A stretch of 64,000 nt of DNA from Herpetosiphon giganteus (GCF_016907925.1 NZ_JAFBCZ010000010.1:1-64000); one strand, 5' to 3'; shown: positions 8,458 to 17,356, numbered from the stretch's first letter. Notes: generated from the letters alone by a model not told the origin. Program-made: numbers and translations.

Positions 8458-8505
8458 GGTGCCGTTAGGAGGCACTACCACTGTGAAGAACCTCGTCGCT
8501 TGATG
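8458..8505 (+). promoter_or_regulatory. Leader hairpin and six-codon minigene upstream of rluB
   Basis: At the predicted 5' end of the mRNA, GTGCC (8459-8463) can pair with GGCAC (8471-8475), enclosing most of the strong ribosome site AGGAGG. Downstream is a minigene GTG-AAG-AAC-CTC-GTC-GCT-TGA (8483-8503, peptide MKNLVA). Its stop overlaps an ATG at 8503 that is in frame with the synthase and would add 32 residues. This may be a translational control element; it is inferred from layout only. Confidence 0.3.
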
Positions 8506-8598
8506 CACGTATTATCGTTCGGATGTCCGCTGTACTCCCGATCATTCAAGCATGCACTGACGACCCCAACAGTAAGAACCACGACCTGTGGAGTAATA

Positions 8599-10902
8599 AT
8601 GGAACGTTTACATAAGTTTTTGGCGCGGGCCGGCGTAGATTCACGTCGGGCTTGCGAAGATTTGATGTTGGCTGGACGCGTATCGGTTAATGGGCGCGTT
8701 CAACGCGAATTAGGAACCCAGATCGACCCCGATAAAGATGACATTCGAGTTGATGGCGAACGAATTACCCCGCCAACCGAGCTTCATTACGTCTTATTGA
8801 ACAAGCCAAGCAGCGTCATGACCACGCTCAGTGACCCTGAAGGCCGCCAAACAGTCGCCGATTTGGTTAAATCGCACAATCGTTTGTTTCCCGTAGGTCG
8901 CCTCGATTACGATAGCGAAGGGCTATTGTTGATGACCGATGATGGCGATCTGACCTTTCGTTTAACCCACCCATCGTTTGAAGTCGAAAAAGAATATCAG
9001 GCCTTGTTGAACCAGACTCCATCAGTCGAGCAGTTGCGCGAGTGGCGCAATGGGGTTGAGCTTGACGATGGCAAAACCGCACCCGCTTGGATCGAAATGT
9101 TGAATGAAACACCCGATGGGACATGGGTTCGGGTGGTTATTCACGAAGGCCGCAACCGTCAAATTCGCCGCGTGGCCGAAGCCCTTGGCCTCGAAGTCCG
9201 CCGCTTGATCCGTTTGCGCGAAGGCCCGCTCAGTTTAGGTGAATTAAAACCAGGTGAATGGCGTGCATTAACGCCAACCGAAATCGACCGCTTGCGCATG
9301 CACGGCAAGCAAAGCAAAGCTTGGACTCCAGTCCGCCCACAAGAGAACGCCGAGGGTGGCAAACAGCGCCGCCAAGTGCGCCGCATTGATCGGTCTGGAC
9401 AGTTGGTAGAACGTCGGGCTGATGTTGAACCGCGCTTACAACGAGCGCCTCACTTTACTTCACAGGAAAATACAATGTCATTTGAAGATTTCTCAATCGA
9501 AGAAGAACGCGCTAACGCCGATCGCCCAAGCCGTCGCCCAGAACCTCGCCGCGAAGGTGGATTTAGCGACCGTGGCCCCCGCCGTGATGGTGGCAGCCCC
9601 AGCGACCGTGGCCCCCGACGTGATTTTGGTGACCGTGGCCCGCGCCGTGAAGGTGGCTTTGGCGACCGTGGCCCTCGCCGTGAAGGCGGCGGCTTTGGCG
9701 AACGCGGTCCACGCCGTGAAGGCGGATTTAGCGACCGTGGCCCTCGCCGTGAAGGCGGCGATTTTGGCGACCGTGGCCCTCGCCGTGAAGGCGGATTTAG
9801 CGAACGCGGTCCTCGTCGTGAAGGCGGCGGTTTTGGCGAACGCGGTCCTCGCCGCGAAGGCGGCGGCTTTGGCGAACGCGGTCCTCGTCGTGAAGGCGGC
9901 TTTGGCGAACGCGGTCCTCGCCGCGAAGGCGGCGATTTCGGTGACCGTGGCCCACGCCGTGAAGGCGGCTTTGGCGAACGCGGTCCGCGCCGCGAAGGTG
10001 GCGATTTCGGTGACCGTGGCCCACGCCGTGAAGGTGGCGGCTTCAGTGACCGTGGCCCACGCCGTGAAGGCGGCGATTTCGGTGACCGTGGCCCGCGTCG
10101 TGAAGGTGGCGGCTTTGGCGAACGAGGCCCACGCCGTGAAGGCGGTGGTTTTGGCGAGCGTGGCCCACGCCGTGAAGGCGGCTTTGGCGAACGAGGCCCT
10201 CGCCGTGAAGGCGGCGGCTTTGGCGAACGTGGTCCTCGTCGTGAAGGTGGCGGCTTTGGCGAGCGCGGCCCACGCCGTGAAGGCGGCGGTTTTGGCGAAC
10301 GCGGCCCGCGCCGTGAAGGCGGTGGCTTCGGTGACCGTGGCCCTCGTCGTGAAGGCGGTGGTTTTGGCGAACGTGGCCCTCGTCGTGAAGGTGGTGGTTT
10401 TGGCGAACGCGGTCCACGCCGTGAAGGCGGCGGCTTTGGCGAACGCGGCCCTCGTCGTGATGCAAGTGGCTTTGATCGCACCAATCGGCGCGAAGAATTT
10501 TTCGATGATCGACCCCGTGGCGAGCGCGGCTTAGCCCTTGATCGTGCCCATCGTGGTGATGATCGGCCTAAAAATACCTTTGGTGGTGGCCGACGCTCAA
10601 ATAATCAAGGCTCGTTTGAACGCCGTGGCTTCGACAATCGTGGCCGCGATGATCGCCGTGGCTTTGATAACCGTGGCCGCGACGATCGCCGTGGCTTTGA
10701 TGATCGCTCAGATCCACGCCGCGATCAAGCTCCACGCCGTGATCAAGCGCCACGCGAAAATATCGCTGATCGTGGGCCAATTACTGCGCGTAATAACCCA
10801 GCACCTACGCCAGCGCCAAGCACTGAACAATCGGCTCAACCAGCACGCCGCATGCGCGTCGTTCGGCGTTTGAAAAAGGCAGGCGGTGATGAACAAGCTT
10901 AA
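8599..10902 (+). CDS. rluB: RsuA/RluB-family 23S rRNA pseudouridine synthase with long Arg/Gly repeat tail
   Basis: Converts a uridine in rRNA to pseudouridine. Residues 1-60 form an S4 RNA-binding domain ([12 protein letters not shown]...SRRACE). The catalytic domain contains [12 protein letters not shown], with the catalytic Asp at about residue 103, and [14 protein letters not shown]. The usual enzyme ends near residue 245. Here a further 520 residues follow: 26 RGPRR-centred units of 11-12 residues (about 320-620), then [10 protein letters not shown] and RRDQAP repeats, ending [14 protein letters not shown]. Such a tail is likely disordered and RNA-binding. The ATG at 8599 has GGAG upstream and begins at the S4 domain; an in-frame ATG at 8503 is possible. 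RluB rather than another RsuA-family member is the best guess from the S4-plus-core layout and is not certain. Confidence 0.88.
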   Translation: MERLHKFLARAGVDSRRACEDLMLAGRVSVNGRVQRELGTQIDPDKDDIRVDGERITPPTELHYVLLNKPSSVMTTLSDPEGRQTVADLVKSHNRLFPVGRLDYDSEGLLLMTDDGDLTFRLTHPSFEVEKEYQALLNQTPSVEQLREWRNGVELDDGKTAPAWIEMLNETPDGTWVRVVIHEGRNRQIRRVAEALGLEVRRLIRLREGPLSLGELKPGEWRALTPTEIDRLRMHGKQSKAWTPVRPQENAEGGKQRRQVRRIDRSGQLVERRADVEPRLQRAPHFTSQENTMSFEDFSIEEERANADRPSRRPEPRREGGFSDRGPRRDGGSPSDRGPRRDFGDRGPRREGGFGDRGPRREGGGFGERGPRREGGFSDRGPRREGGDFGDRGPRREGGFSERGPRREGGGFGERGPRREGGGFGERGPRREGGFGERGPRREGGDFGDRGPRREGGFGERGPRREGGDFGDRGPRREGGGFSDRGPRREGGDFGDRGPRREGGGFGERGPRREGGGFGERGPRREGGFGERGPRREGGGFGERGPRREGGGFGERGPRREGGGFGERGPRREGGGFGDRGPRREGGGFGERGPRREGGGFGERGPRREGGGFGERGPRRDASGFDRTNRREEFFDDRPRGERGLALDRAHRGDDRPKNTFGGGRRSNNQGSFERRGFDNRGRDDRRGFDNRGRDDRRGFDDRSDPRRDQAPRRDQAPRENIADRGPITARNNPAPTPAPSTEQSAQPARRMRVVRRLKKAGGDEQA
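9559..10460 (+). repeat. 36-bp/33-bp coding tandem repeat in rluB
   Basis: Twenty-six tandem units coding for variants of [12 protein letters not shown] and [12 protein letters not shown]. Codon-level variation (CGT/CGC, GGC/GGT) shows the units have diverged silently while the peptide is held. The array leaves several other frames open on both strands; these are by-products. Confidence 0.9.
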
Positions 10903-11146
10903 ACAGGCCTATCTCCAATTAGCAGTTGAACGAGATCGCACGCGGCGGCAAGCGCAACGCTACGCCGCTGAATCGCAACGTTGGCTGGAACGAATTGCGC
11001 TCGCAAAACGCTGTGATGAGCCAGAATTGGCCCGTCAAGCTCGCGAACGCGCATTGCAAACCGCCCAAGCCGAAATTCAACTGCGAACTGAATTAGCACG
11101 CCAAGACGTGCTCTTCGATCAATTGGCAGCCAGTCTCCAAGCTTAA
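10889..11146 (+). CDS. Hypothetical small coiled-coil protein (85 aa)
   Basis: A charged, almost wholly helical 85-residue protein ([20 protein letters not shown], then [18 protein letters not shown]). Its spacing and composition resemble a short PspA-like or coiled-coil adaptor, but I do not recognise a family. The ATG at 10889 overlaps the last 14 bases of rluB and its ribosome site (AGGCGG) lies inside rluB, so it is translationally coupled to the synthase. A GTG three bases earlier is an alternative. The tight coupling hints at a function with the synthase or its ribosomal substrate. A terminator follows. Confidence 0.7.
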   Translation: MNKLKQAYLQLAVERDRTRRQAQRYAAESQRWLERIALAKRCDEPELARQARERALQTAQAEIQLRTELARQDVLFDQLAASLQA

Positions 11147-11166
11147 TTCATCATTGTTCCAAAGCA

Positions 11167-11199
11167 CCAAACACTGCTTGAAGTTCAAGCAGTGTTTGG
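11167..11199 (+). terminator. Hairpin ending the rluB unit
   Basis: A near-perfect palindrome: 16-bp arms 11167-11182 and 11184-11199 around one base. The T-tract downstream is weak (CATTTAAC). Confidence 0.6.
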
Positions 11200-11300
11200 C
11201 ATTTAACAAACTATGCTAAAATTCAGCCAGCATTCAGCATCCTTAGAGGAAGGAGCAACCTATCCGACGCATATCTTGGTCTTCAGCTTATTGGTGGCCA

Positions 11301-12815
11301 TTGCTCTTTTTCGCTCTCGCGATGGCTGGCGGCAGTTTATGGCTGGTCAATCCTGAAGATTTCTGGTGGCATCTCAAAATTGGCGATCTCATTCGCGAAA
11401 CAGGCACGATTCCTGAGCTTGGGCTTTTTTCTGCAACCCAAGCCAATACCCCATTTTTCTATCAAAGCTGGTTGGCTGAAGTTCTGTTTTCGTGGACATA
11501 TCAGCTTGGTGGATTAGTCGCAATTTTACAATTGCGCAATATGTTATTAATTGCAACCTACGGATTATTACTCTGGCATGGCCTTCGCCGAGCAAAAGGC
11601 AATGGTCGCGCTGCCATGCTTGGCCTCGTATTTATGGTAATCGTCGCATTCAATAATTGGAATGTTCGGCCACAAATGTTTTCCTGGCTGCTTTTTGCCG
11701 CAACCTTTGTGATTGTCAGCGAAGTTGCCACTGAACGCTGGTCGACGAAAGCCTTATGGCTGCTGCCAATCATTGAAATAGCATGGGTCAACCTGCATGG
11801 CGCGTTTACGCTTGGGCCAATTCTGGTCGGCGCAGCAGCAGTTGGCGCAATCATCGATCGGCGACGCGATCATCCTGAAGCGCCAATTTACGCAACAATG
11901 CGGGCACTCTGGCTGGCCTTTGCAGCAATGCTTGCAGCAACCCTGATCAATCCTCGGGGCTGGGGAGTTTTAGTCTATGTCTGGAAGCTGTTAACCGATC
12001 CATCGAGCCAAGAACTTATCAGCGAATGGGCTTCGCCTTTATCCACCCTGAGCAACCCCGTTTCGCAGTTTTTGCTTGCAGTCGTCTTTATTGCGGTGAT
12101 CATGATCGTGGTGGTTTGGAAAAAAATGCGCACTGCTGATCTCTTGATCATCGGCACAATGATTGGGTTAACCCTGACTGGCATTCGCTATCAGCTGTGG
12201 TTTGGCATGGTCGCAGGCCCAATTATCGCCGAAGCCTTGGTCCAGCGCGGACGCTTGAAATTGATCAAGCGCAATCCCCCTGCACCCAAAGCAATTGCCT
12301 GGTTAACGATTGCGCTGGCGGTCGTTGGCTTGCTGGTGCAGCCAATCATTCGGATTTGGTTGCCAATGCCTGCTGCATTAAATGGGGCAAGCGGCGATTT
12401 GCCTCATGCTGAATTAGCCACCGCCGCAACGCCAATTCAAGCAGTAGCCTTTCTGCAAGCCAACCCACCAAGCCAAGCCTATTATCACGAAATGCGCTAT
12501 AGCAGCTATTTAATCTGGCAGGCTGGCGAACAATTACCAGTGTTTGTTGATACGCGGGTTGAGTTGTACCCAATTGCCCAATGGAATGAATATAAGTGCA
12601 TTATGGCGGGCAATGATTGGGAACGCCTCTTAGCGAAATATGCGATGAATACCATTATGGTTGATCGCGAAATCGGCAAAGATCTGGTTAGCGCAGTCCA
12701 AGCCAACCCCGCGTGGCAAGAGGTTTACGCCGATCAACAAACCTTGATTTACGAGCGCGATTCGCACATTGCCCAACCATCCAATCAGCCAATTAGCTGT
12801 CCTGCAACCAATTAG
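11301..12815 (+). CDS. Polytopic membrane protein, GT-C-like, function unknown
   Basis: A large hydrophobic protein with about ten to twelve membrane segments and a C-terminal soluble domain of roughly 110 residues. Near the N-terminus it has NPEDFWWHLKIGDLIRE followed by FSATQANTPFFYQSWLAE. This D/ExxWHLxxG pattern is seen in uncharacterised bacterial membrane proteins that resemble GT-C glycosyltransferases. The first non-ATG start is TTG 11301. However, a strong AGGAAGGAG box (11247-11255) sits seven bases before an in-frame ATC at 11262, and the intervening residues (RRISWSSAYWWP) look like a normal cytoplasmic N-terminus, so the true protein may be 13 residues longer. Its gene is next to a small two-helix membrane protein. 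Confidence 0.8.
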   Translation: MLFFALAMAGGSLWLVNPEDFWWHLKIGDLIRETGTIPELGLFSATQANTPFFYQSWLAEVLFSWTYQLGGLVAILQLRNMLLIATYGLLLWHGLRRAKGNGRAAMLGLVFMVIVAFNNWNVRPQMFSWLLFAATFVIVSEVATERWSTKALWLLPIIEIAWVNLHGAFTLGPILVGAAAVGAIIDRRRDHPEAPIYATMRALWLAFAAMLAATLINPRGWGVLVYVWKLLTDPSSQELISEWASPLSTLSNPVSQFLLAVVFIAVIMIVVVWKKMRTADLLIIGTMIGLTLTGIRYQLWFGMVAGPIIAEALVQRGRLKLIKRNPPAPKAIAWLTIALAVVGLLVQPIIRIWLPMPAALNGASGDLPHAELATAATPIQAVAFLQANPPSQAYYHEMRYSSYLIWQAGEQLPVFVDTRVELYPIAQWNEYKCIMAGNDWERLLAKYAMNTIMVDREIGKDLVSAVQANPAWQEVYADQQTLIYERDSHIAQPSNQPISCPATN

Positions 12816-12829
12816 TACAAGGAAATCGC

Positions 12830-13114
12830 ATGCAACCGTCTGACCAGCAGCCACGTTCGCTCAATCGTGCCAACTTAAGCCCCGAAGAGCGCAAATTGCG
12901 CCGTTCGATCGCTTTGGCAATGCTTTTTTCGCCAACAATGTGTGTCTTGCCATTATTGGCTTTTACCGCAGGTCAAAGTAAGTATGGCGTGGTGATTTGG
13001 GCCGTCTGGTTGCTGATCACAATTGCATTAGTGGCGGTTATCTGGCGGGCTGCAAGCGGGCTGCGCAAAATCGCCGAACAACGGCTGCAAAACGAATCAA
13101 CATCCAATAACTAA
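12830..13114 (+). CDS. Small membrane protein (94 aa), two TM helices
   Basis: A 94-residue protein with a hydrophilic, Arg-rich N-terminus (LSPEERKLRRSI) and two membrane helices at about residues 27-49 and 53-73, then a short charged tail. AAGGAAA precedes the ATG. It begins 14 bases after the previous membrane protein gene and ends at a clear terminator, so the two are probably one transcript. I do not recognise a family. Confidence 0.7.
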   Translation: MQPSDQQPRSLNRANLSPEERKLRRSIALAMLFSPTMCVLPLLAFTAGQSKYGVVIWAVWLLITIALVAVIWRAASGLRKIAEQRLQNESTSNN

Positions 13115-13117
13115 ACT

Positions 13118-13176
13118 AAAACTGCATCTGCCTTGCTCGATTTCAACGAATAGAAGGCGATGCAGTTTTCTTTTTA
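13118..13176 (+). terminator. Intrinsic terminator
   Basis: AAAACTGCATC (13118-13128) pairs with GATGCAGTTTT (13159-13169), with an inner GCCTT/AAGGC extension, followed by CTTTTT. Confidence 0.8.
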
Positions 13177-13190
13177 GAATTGGGTGGCTT

Positions 13191-13745
13191 ATGCTAGGAC
13201 AATCGGTCGAGCGCAGTTTGTTGGTCATTGATGAAACTGATCAGCAGCTGGATTTGCTGCAACGCTATCAGAACCGTTCAATGTTGTTAATGCTGATGCG
13301 CCATCTTGGCTGCGGCCTCTGCCGCCAACAGCTCTATCGCTTGCGCGACTATCAACAGCGCTTTGCAAACGCCGATTGCGAAATTGCAATCATTACGATG
13401 GGCGATGCAGCAATGGCCAAGGGCTTTCGCCAGCTCAACCAACTGCCATTTGCCGTCTATTCCGACCCCAAGCAACAGGTCTACGAGGCGTTTGAAATTG
13501 GCCAAGGTTCGCTCTGGACGGTCGCAGGGCCGCATGTTTTAGCCCGCCAAATGCTGCTGGCCTTCAAAGGCATTCCTTCATCAGTCAATCTCGCAGCTGA
13601 ATCAATTCGCCGCCTTGGGGGAATTGTGCTGCTCAATCCGCAAGCAGAAATTGCCTTTCACCATGTTGCTAACCCAATTCATCGCTACCCGCCTTGGGAA
13701 GACGTTTTACAGCTATTGGAACAACCACAGCAACGGGCTGCTTAA
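13191..13745 (+). CDS. AhpC/TSA-like (PRXL2-type) thioredoxin-fold protein
   Basis: A 184-residue thioredoxin-fold protein of the AhpC-TSA_2 kind. The motif RHLGCGLCRQQLYRLRDY carries a CxxC (CGLC) at the position of the peroxiredoxin-like active site. It is followed by IITMGDAAMAKGFRQ, FAVYSDPKQQVYEAF and the shared C-terminal block RRLGG...FHHVANPIHRYPPW. It probably acts as a thiol-disulphide reductase or peroxiredoxin-like protein in the cytosol; no signal peptide is present. The next gene is a clear paralogue with the same architecture (CGIC), so this is a tandem duplication. The substrate is unknown. Confidence 0.8.
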   Translation: MLGQSVERSLLVIDETDQQLDLLQRYQNRSMLLMLMRHLGCGLCRQQLYRLRDYQQRFANADCEIAIITMGDAAMAKGFRQLNQLPFAVYSDPKQQVYEAFEIGQGSLWTVAGPHVLARQMLLAFKGIPSSVNLAAESIRRLGGIVLLNPQAEIAFHHVANPIHRYPPWEDVLQLLEQPQQRAA

Positions 13746-13818
13746 GCTGCATACATCCTTTTAGCGCTCACTACACGTAGGCTTAGATAGTGAATATGTG
13801 GAGCGCTAGGATACGATT

Positions 13819-14361
13819 ATGACAGCAATAGCAACAACATCAATGGTTAATTTATGGATCTTAGATGAAACAGGCGAACGAGTAGAGTTTGAACAACTCT
13901 GGCACGATAAACCAGTTTTGATCTTTTTTATGCGCAATATTGGCTGTGGCATTTGCCGCCAAACGCTCTTGAAGCTGCGCGATCATGCTGCTGACTTCGA
14001 AAAGGCTGGGTGGCAAGTAGCGGTGCTGATGATGGGCAACGCCGAATTAGTTTCGCGATTCCGTTCGATGTATAACATTCCCTTCCCAATTTATATCGAC
14101 CAAAGCTTGCAAGTGTACGATTATTTCGATATTGGCGAGGGTTCGTGGTTTGAAGTGCTCTCGCCACAAGTGCTGATTCGCCAAGCACGGCTGTTAGTTG
14201 GTGGCATGGAGTTGTTGAATGGCTCTGGCTCAATGCGCCGCCTCGGTGGCACGGTCGCGATCAATCGGGCAGGCGAAGTCGTCTATCACCATGTCGCCAA
14301 CCCAATTTATCGCTACCCAGAATGGTCAAGTGTCTTGCAAGCCTTGCCAAAGGCTAGCTAA
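13819..14361 (+). CDS. AhpC/TSA-like (PRXL2-type) thioredoxin-fold protein, paralogue
   Basis: A 180-residue paralogue of the preceding gene. It has the active-site loop RNIGCGICRQTLLKLRDH (CxxC), VLMMGNAELVSRFRSMYN, and the same ending RRLGG...YHHVANPIYRYPEW. The 73-bp gap between the two holds TAGCGCTC (13762-13769) and GAGCGCTA (13801-13808), which can form a hairpin, so the two may be separately tuned. Its stop codon overlaps, antiparallel, the stop codon of the convergent GNAT gene (14358-14361). Function is as for its neighbour, and substrates may differ. Confidence 0.8.
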   Translation: MTAIATTSMVNLWILDETGERVEFEQLWHDKPVLIFFMRNIGCGICRQTLLKLRDHAADFEKAGWQVAVLMMGNAELVSRFRSMYNIPFPIYIDQSLQVYDYFDIGEGSWFEVLSPQVLIRQARLLVGGMELLNGSGSMRRLGGTVAINRAGEVVYHHVANPIYRYPEWSSVLQALPKAS

Positions 14362-15140
14362 AGCCAAACCAAGCCATAGCTAATTAAGCCAGGTTGTTGC
14401 TGCAAACCCAGCTTTTGGGCCAGCCGATATGAAGCGAGATTTTTGCTCGAACATTCCCAATGGGCTTGCAGCCCTCGCTGACGGCAGGCAGCAAGCATAG
14501 CGCTTGCCAAATGAAAGCCCAAGCCTTGCTTTTGATAGGCTTCCAAGGTTTCGATGCCTAAGCCGCAGCGTTGCGCGCTCAGATATTCGGCGGTGCACCA
14601 AGCAACAATTGTTTGCTCAACACAGATTGCCAAGCCCAAGCCATTGGCTAAAAATCGCTCAAGGCTTGGCCACATCCAGCTAATTTCTTGGATAATTGGC
14701 TGCGCACTTGGCAGTTGCAAGAGTTCAGCATCGAGCTGGTGCAGTGCAAATTGGCTGGCCAATGGGCTATTGACTAGGGCTTGCTCTTGATCGCGAAAAA
14801 AATAGCTGCTGCTTGGCTGGGCTTGGTAGGGGCTAAGCAAATCACTCAATTCTAGTTGACTATTGCGCAGCAACCGCAATTTGATCACATGGCGTGCTGG
14901 CATGGCGGGAACGACTGTTTGCAGCCAGTGTTGATTAAATTCAGCTTGATCGAGCGCACGCTCGCCCGCCAAATACAGCACATTGTTAGCTTGATCCCAA
15001 CAACTGCTCCACGTGGCGGCGTGCCAGTAGCAGCCTTGCGAATTGCCAGCAGCCAGCGCGGCATAGATCAAGCCAAATTGGGGATCAGGCGGAAAACGAC
15101 GATCGTTGGCAAGTTCGGCTAAGGGTCGTTGTTCAATCAT
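14358..15140 (-). CDS. GNAT acetyltransferase (GNAT_acetyltran type)
   Basis: A 260-residue protein whose C-terminal 110 residues fit the PF12746-like GNAT group: IVAWCTAEYLSAQRCGLGIE, then AYQKQGLGFHLASAMLAAC, then CSSKNLASYRLAQKLGL. The Gln/Gly-rich loop in the middle segment is the acetyl-CoA site. The N-terminal half lacks familiar motifs and probably positions the acceptor. Its stop codon overlaps that of the convergent thioredoxin-fold gene by four bases. The start is the first ATG and no convincing ribosome site was seen, so it could be slightly shorter. Confidence 0.8.
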   Translation of the reverse strand: MIEQRPLAELANDRRFPPDPQFGLIYAALAAGNSQGCYWHAATWSSCWDQANNVLYLAGERALDQAEFNQHWLQTVVPAMPARHVIKLRLLRNSQLELSDLLSPYQAQPSSSYFFRDQEQALVNSPLASQFALHQLDAELLQLPSAQPIIQEISWMWPSLERFLANGLGLAICVEQTIVAWCTAEYLSAQRCGLGIETLEAYQKQGLGFHLASAMLAACRQRGLQAHWECSSKNLASYRLAQKLGLQQQPGLISYGLVWL

Positions 15141-15270
15141 CGCAACCTCATCTCGATTGATTAACCCTTAGCTTACCACCATTATGTCTTTTCGATTGAG
15201 ATCCACGCTCCGTTTCAGCAGAATCAGCTAATTGGCCTGCTTCGATCAAGCCACGCTTCGCTGCTTGTTA

Positions 15271-16068
15271 TTAGGCAACTGCTTGCAGAGCCAAGGCCTT
15301 GGTTTCAACCCAATCGAGCGCATAATCGGCGACTTCTTGCCAGTTTGGCTGGCCCACAATATAGTGGTTGCGCCCAGCAAATTGCTTGAAATCGGTCAAA
15401 CTTGGGCTGTGGCGATATTTGCGATAGTTGCTGTAATTCAGCGAGGCAGGAATAATCTGGTCAATTTCGCCAGCAATCAACAGCAGCGGCGCATGCTCGG
15501 CCTTGAAATCAACTTTGCTCACGCTGGTCAACGATTGACGCAAGTTTTTCAGCGATTCGGGCACAACTTGGCTTTGATAAATTGCCTGTTGCTCGGCCAG
15601 CGGCATGCCATTCACAAAGCTATATTGAAAATGCGCGAATGGCATCGTGTAGGGCTTGCTTGCTGAACGCAAGGGGTTGATCATTGGCAAGGCAGATTTG
15701 ATAAACGACCATTTGGTGCTGATTACACCCTGCGGCGGTGCAGAATCGATCGCCACGCCAGCCCTAATTAATTGGCGATTCGCCAGAATTTGGGTAATCA
15801 GGCCGCCCATCGAATGGCCAATGACAATTGGTTTTTCGGGCAAATTTTGCACAAATTGCGCATGAACATCAATACTTTCGCGCAAATCGTGCTGTGCCAA
15901 GGCGGGGTCATTGGCCCGTTGCTGCAATGCAGCTACGCTATGATCGCGGCCTGGCCAAGCAGGCGCTAAGACTGTATAGCCCTTAGCTTGGTAGTGGTCG
16001 ACCCAGGGTTGCCATGAGTGCTTGGTAACAAATAAACCATGAATTAACACAATTGTTGAATTTGCCAT
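15271..16068 (-). CDS. Alpha/beta-hydrolase fold protein
   Basis: A 265-residue hydrolase. It begins MANSTIVLIHGLFVTKHSW (oxyanion-hole HG), with the nucleophile elbow GHSMGG at about residue 82, an acidic residue in LLIAGEIDQIIP and the final His in AGRNHYIVG. The Ser-Asp-His triad is therefore complete. It is likely a cytosolic esterase or lipase-like enzyme; the substrate is unknown. The start at 16068 places the first strand correctly; the frame stays open 13 codons upstream but those residues do not fit the fold. The gene stands alone next to a repeat-rich spacer. Confidence 0.85.
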   Translation of the reverse strand: MANSTIVLIHGLFVTKHSWQPWVDHYQAKGYTVLAPAWPGRDHSVAALQQRANDPALAQHDLRESIDVHAQFVQNLPEKPIVIGHSMGGLITQILANRQLIRAGVAIDSAPPQGVISTKWSFIKSALPMINPLRSASKPYTMPFAHFQYSFVNGMPLAEQQAIYQSQVVPESLKNLRQSLTSVSKVDFKAEHAPLLLIAGEIDQIIPASLNYSNYRKYRHSPSLTDFKQFAGRNHYIVGQPNWQEVADYALDWVETKALALQAVA

Positions 16069-16159
16069 GTGAATCCATCCATTTCTACAAAGCGACGTTG
16101 GTCGCAACGCGATAGCTGAATGGATTCTAGTCCAACGTCAAGGGACAAAATGTCCTTTG

Positions 16160-16385
16160 GCCATGTGTTAAAGAACATAGAACAGAGGGCATAGAACATA
16201 GGGCATGGGGATTGCAGTATTGATCCACGAAGGGCACGAAGAGCACCAAGGGAATGAGGCTATAGGCTTTTGGCTTTTGCTATTCCAACCCATGTCCGAT
16301 AGCCTATAGCCCAAAGCTTATAGACATCGGTTCTCCGCGCCTCTGCGTTAAAACCCGACCCCCACGTTTTTCATCCTTCATTCTT
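16160..16385. repeat. Word-like intergenic repeat cluster
   Basis: Part of a 323-bp gene-free spacer (16069-16391). It holds AAGAACATAGAACAGAGGGC and ATAGAACATAGGGCAT (the reverse complement of the TCTATGTTCTATG words), GATCCACGAAGGGCACGAAG near 16222, GATAGCCTATAGCCCA near 16299, and CTCCGCGCCTCTGCGTTAA near 16334. The same phrases make up the 3421-3824 cluster. The rest of the spacer shows no further structure. Confidence 0.7.
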
Positions 16386-16391
16386 GTACTG

Positions 16392-17333
16392 TTAGTTGCT
16401 ATGCTTGAGGCCAAGCGGCAGGCCAATTTCTGCATAAATTGCTTGGCTCTCGGCGTTGGCTGGCAAAAAGGCCACAATCTGCGGAAAATCAAATTGAAAA
16501 TAGCCCGCCGACATCAACAAAGGCCGCAACCAAGCCCGCTTGGGCGTTGGCTGAGTATGCGGAATTAGCGCTTCAAGCACAATCGTTGGCGATTCAAAGC
16601 CGCCGCTTGGAGGCACAATCGGTTTATCAAGGCTGACGGTTGGCCAGTGGATGGCAAATTCTGGCAATTGCAACAAACGGGCAACCAACTGTTGATACCA
16701 CGGCTCATATTGACACAACAGATTGGCCTGTTTAAAGCCATAGATCGTTTTGCGCAGCATATGCTGCCACGAAGCGCGATTTTGAATCAACTGCTGGTAG
16801 AGCGGCAACGTGGGGTCGCATAAGAGGCCCAACACATTCAACTGGCTTGGATCAATCGCTGCCAGCATTGCCGGCGTAATGCCAAATAAATTGAGTAAAT
16901 GCTGATTGAAATAGTGCATCTGCCAATCGCGATTGATCACAAAGGCGGGCATGCTCAGTTGCTGCACAATTTCAATCGTAATTTCAAGAATTGGGTTGAG
17001 CGCCGCATCGGTCAGATACGGCATAATTGGCGAGCTATCAGCGGCAATCAATAAGCGATTGCGCTCCTCGATCGTACAATTCAGATAATCGCCAATATCC
17101 ATCACCACCTCGCGGCGGGGCGGGCGCGTAATGCGGCCTTTGCGCATCTGCTTGTAGCTGCTATAGACCATATCTTCGAGTTCAGTGCGATTCCAAGTGC
17201 GCGGCCCCCATGGGTCGTCGTGTTGCCAACGATTTTGGGGCACGTTGCCTTGCTGGCGACGCGCTAACAATTCTTCAACTACCCCGACAAAGGCCAGACA
17301 ATCGGGATGCACCAGTTGTTGCCCAAGCGCCAT
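16392..17333 (-). CDS. XRE/MmyB-type transcriptional regulator
   Basis: A 313-residue regulator. The N-terminal part has a helix-turn-helix-like region (MVYSSYKQMRKGRITRP, then MDIGDYLNCTIEERNRLL). A MmyB-like ligand-binding (PAS-fold) domain follows, with the family's typical NRDWQMHYFNQHLLNLFGI and the later LLCDPTLPLYQQLIQN. The C-terminal hydrophobic stretch is less conserved. MmyB regulators are linked to fatty-acid or stress-related control; the ligand is unknown. The start at 17333 has GGGAGGG three bases upstream. It is divergent from the LacI regulator, and its promoter must lie in the 84-bp gap that also holds the LacI operator. Confidence 0.75.
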   Translation of the reverse strand: MALGQQLVHPDCLAFVGVVEELLARRQQGNVPQNRWQHDDPWGPRTWNRTELEDMVYSSYKQMRKGRITRPPRREVVMDIGDYLNCTIEERNRLLIAADSSPIMPYLTDAALNPILEITIEIVQQLSMPAFVINRDWQMHYFNQHLLNLFGITPAMLAAIDPSQLNVLGLLCDPTLPLYQQLIQNRASWQHMLRKTIYGFKQANLLCQYEPWYQQLVARLLQLPEFAIHWPTVSLDKPIVPPSGGFESPTIVLEALIPHTQPTPKRAWLRPLLMSAGYFQFDFPQIVAFLPANAESQAIYAEIGLPLGLKHSN

Positions 17334-17356
17334 AGACCCTCCCTGATAAAGCCAAC

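Noticed and set aside
9559-10460. CRISPR-like array
   Set aside because: The regular units are coding repeats without spacers and are translated in frame with rluB.
9422-10534. Long open frames in other frames and on the minus strand inside the pseudouridine synthase repeat region
   Set aside because: They exist because the 36-bp repeat avoids stops in several frames. Their peptides are simple repeats of Ala/Val or Pro/Ser/Arg and no ribosome sites were seen.
15232-15666. Open frame on the plus strand over the alpha/beta-hydrolase gene
   Set aside because: It lies inside the hydrolase gene, whose catalytic triad is complete, so this is an antisense shadow.
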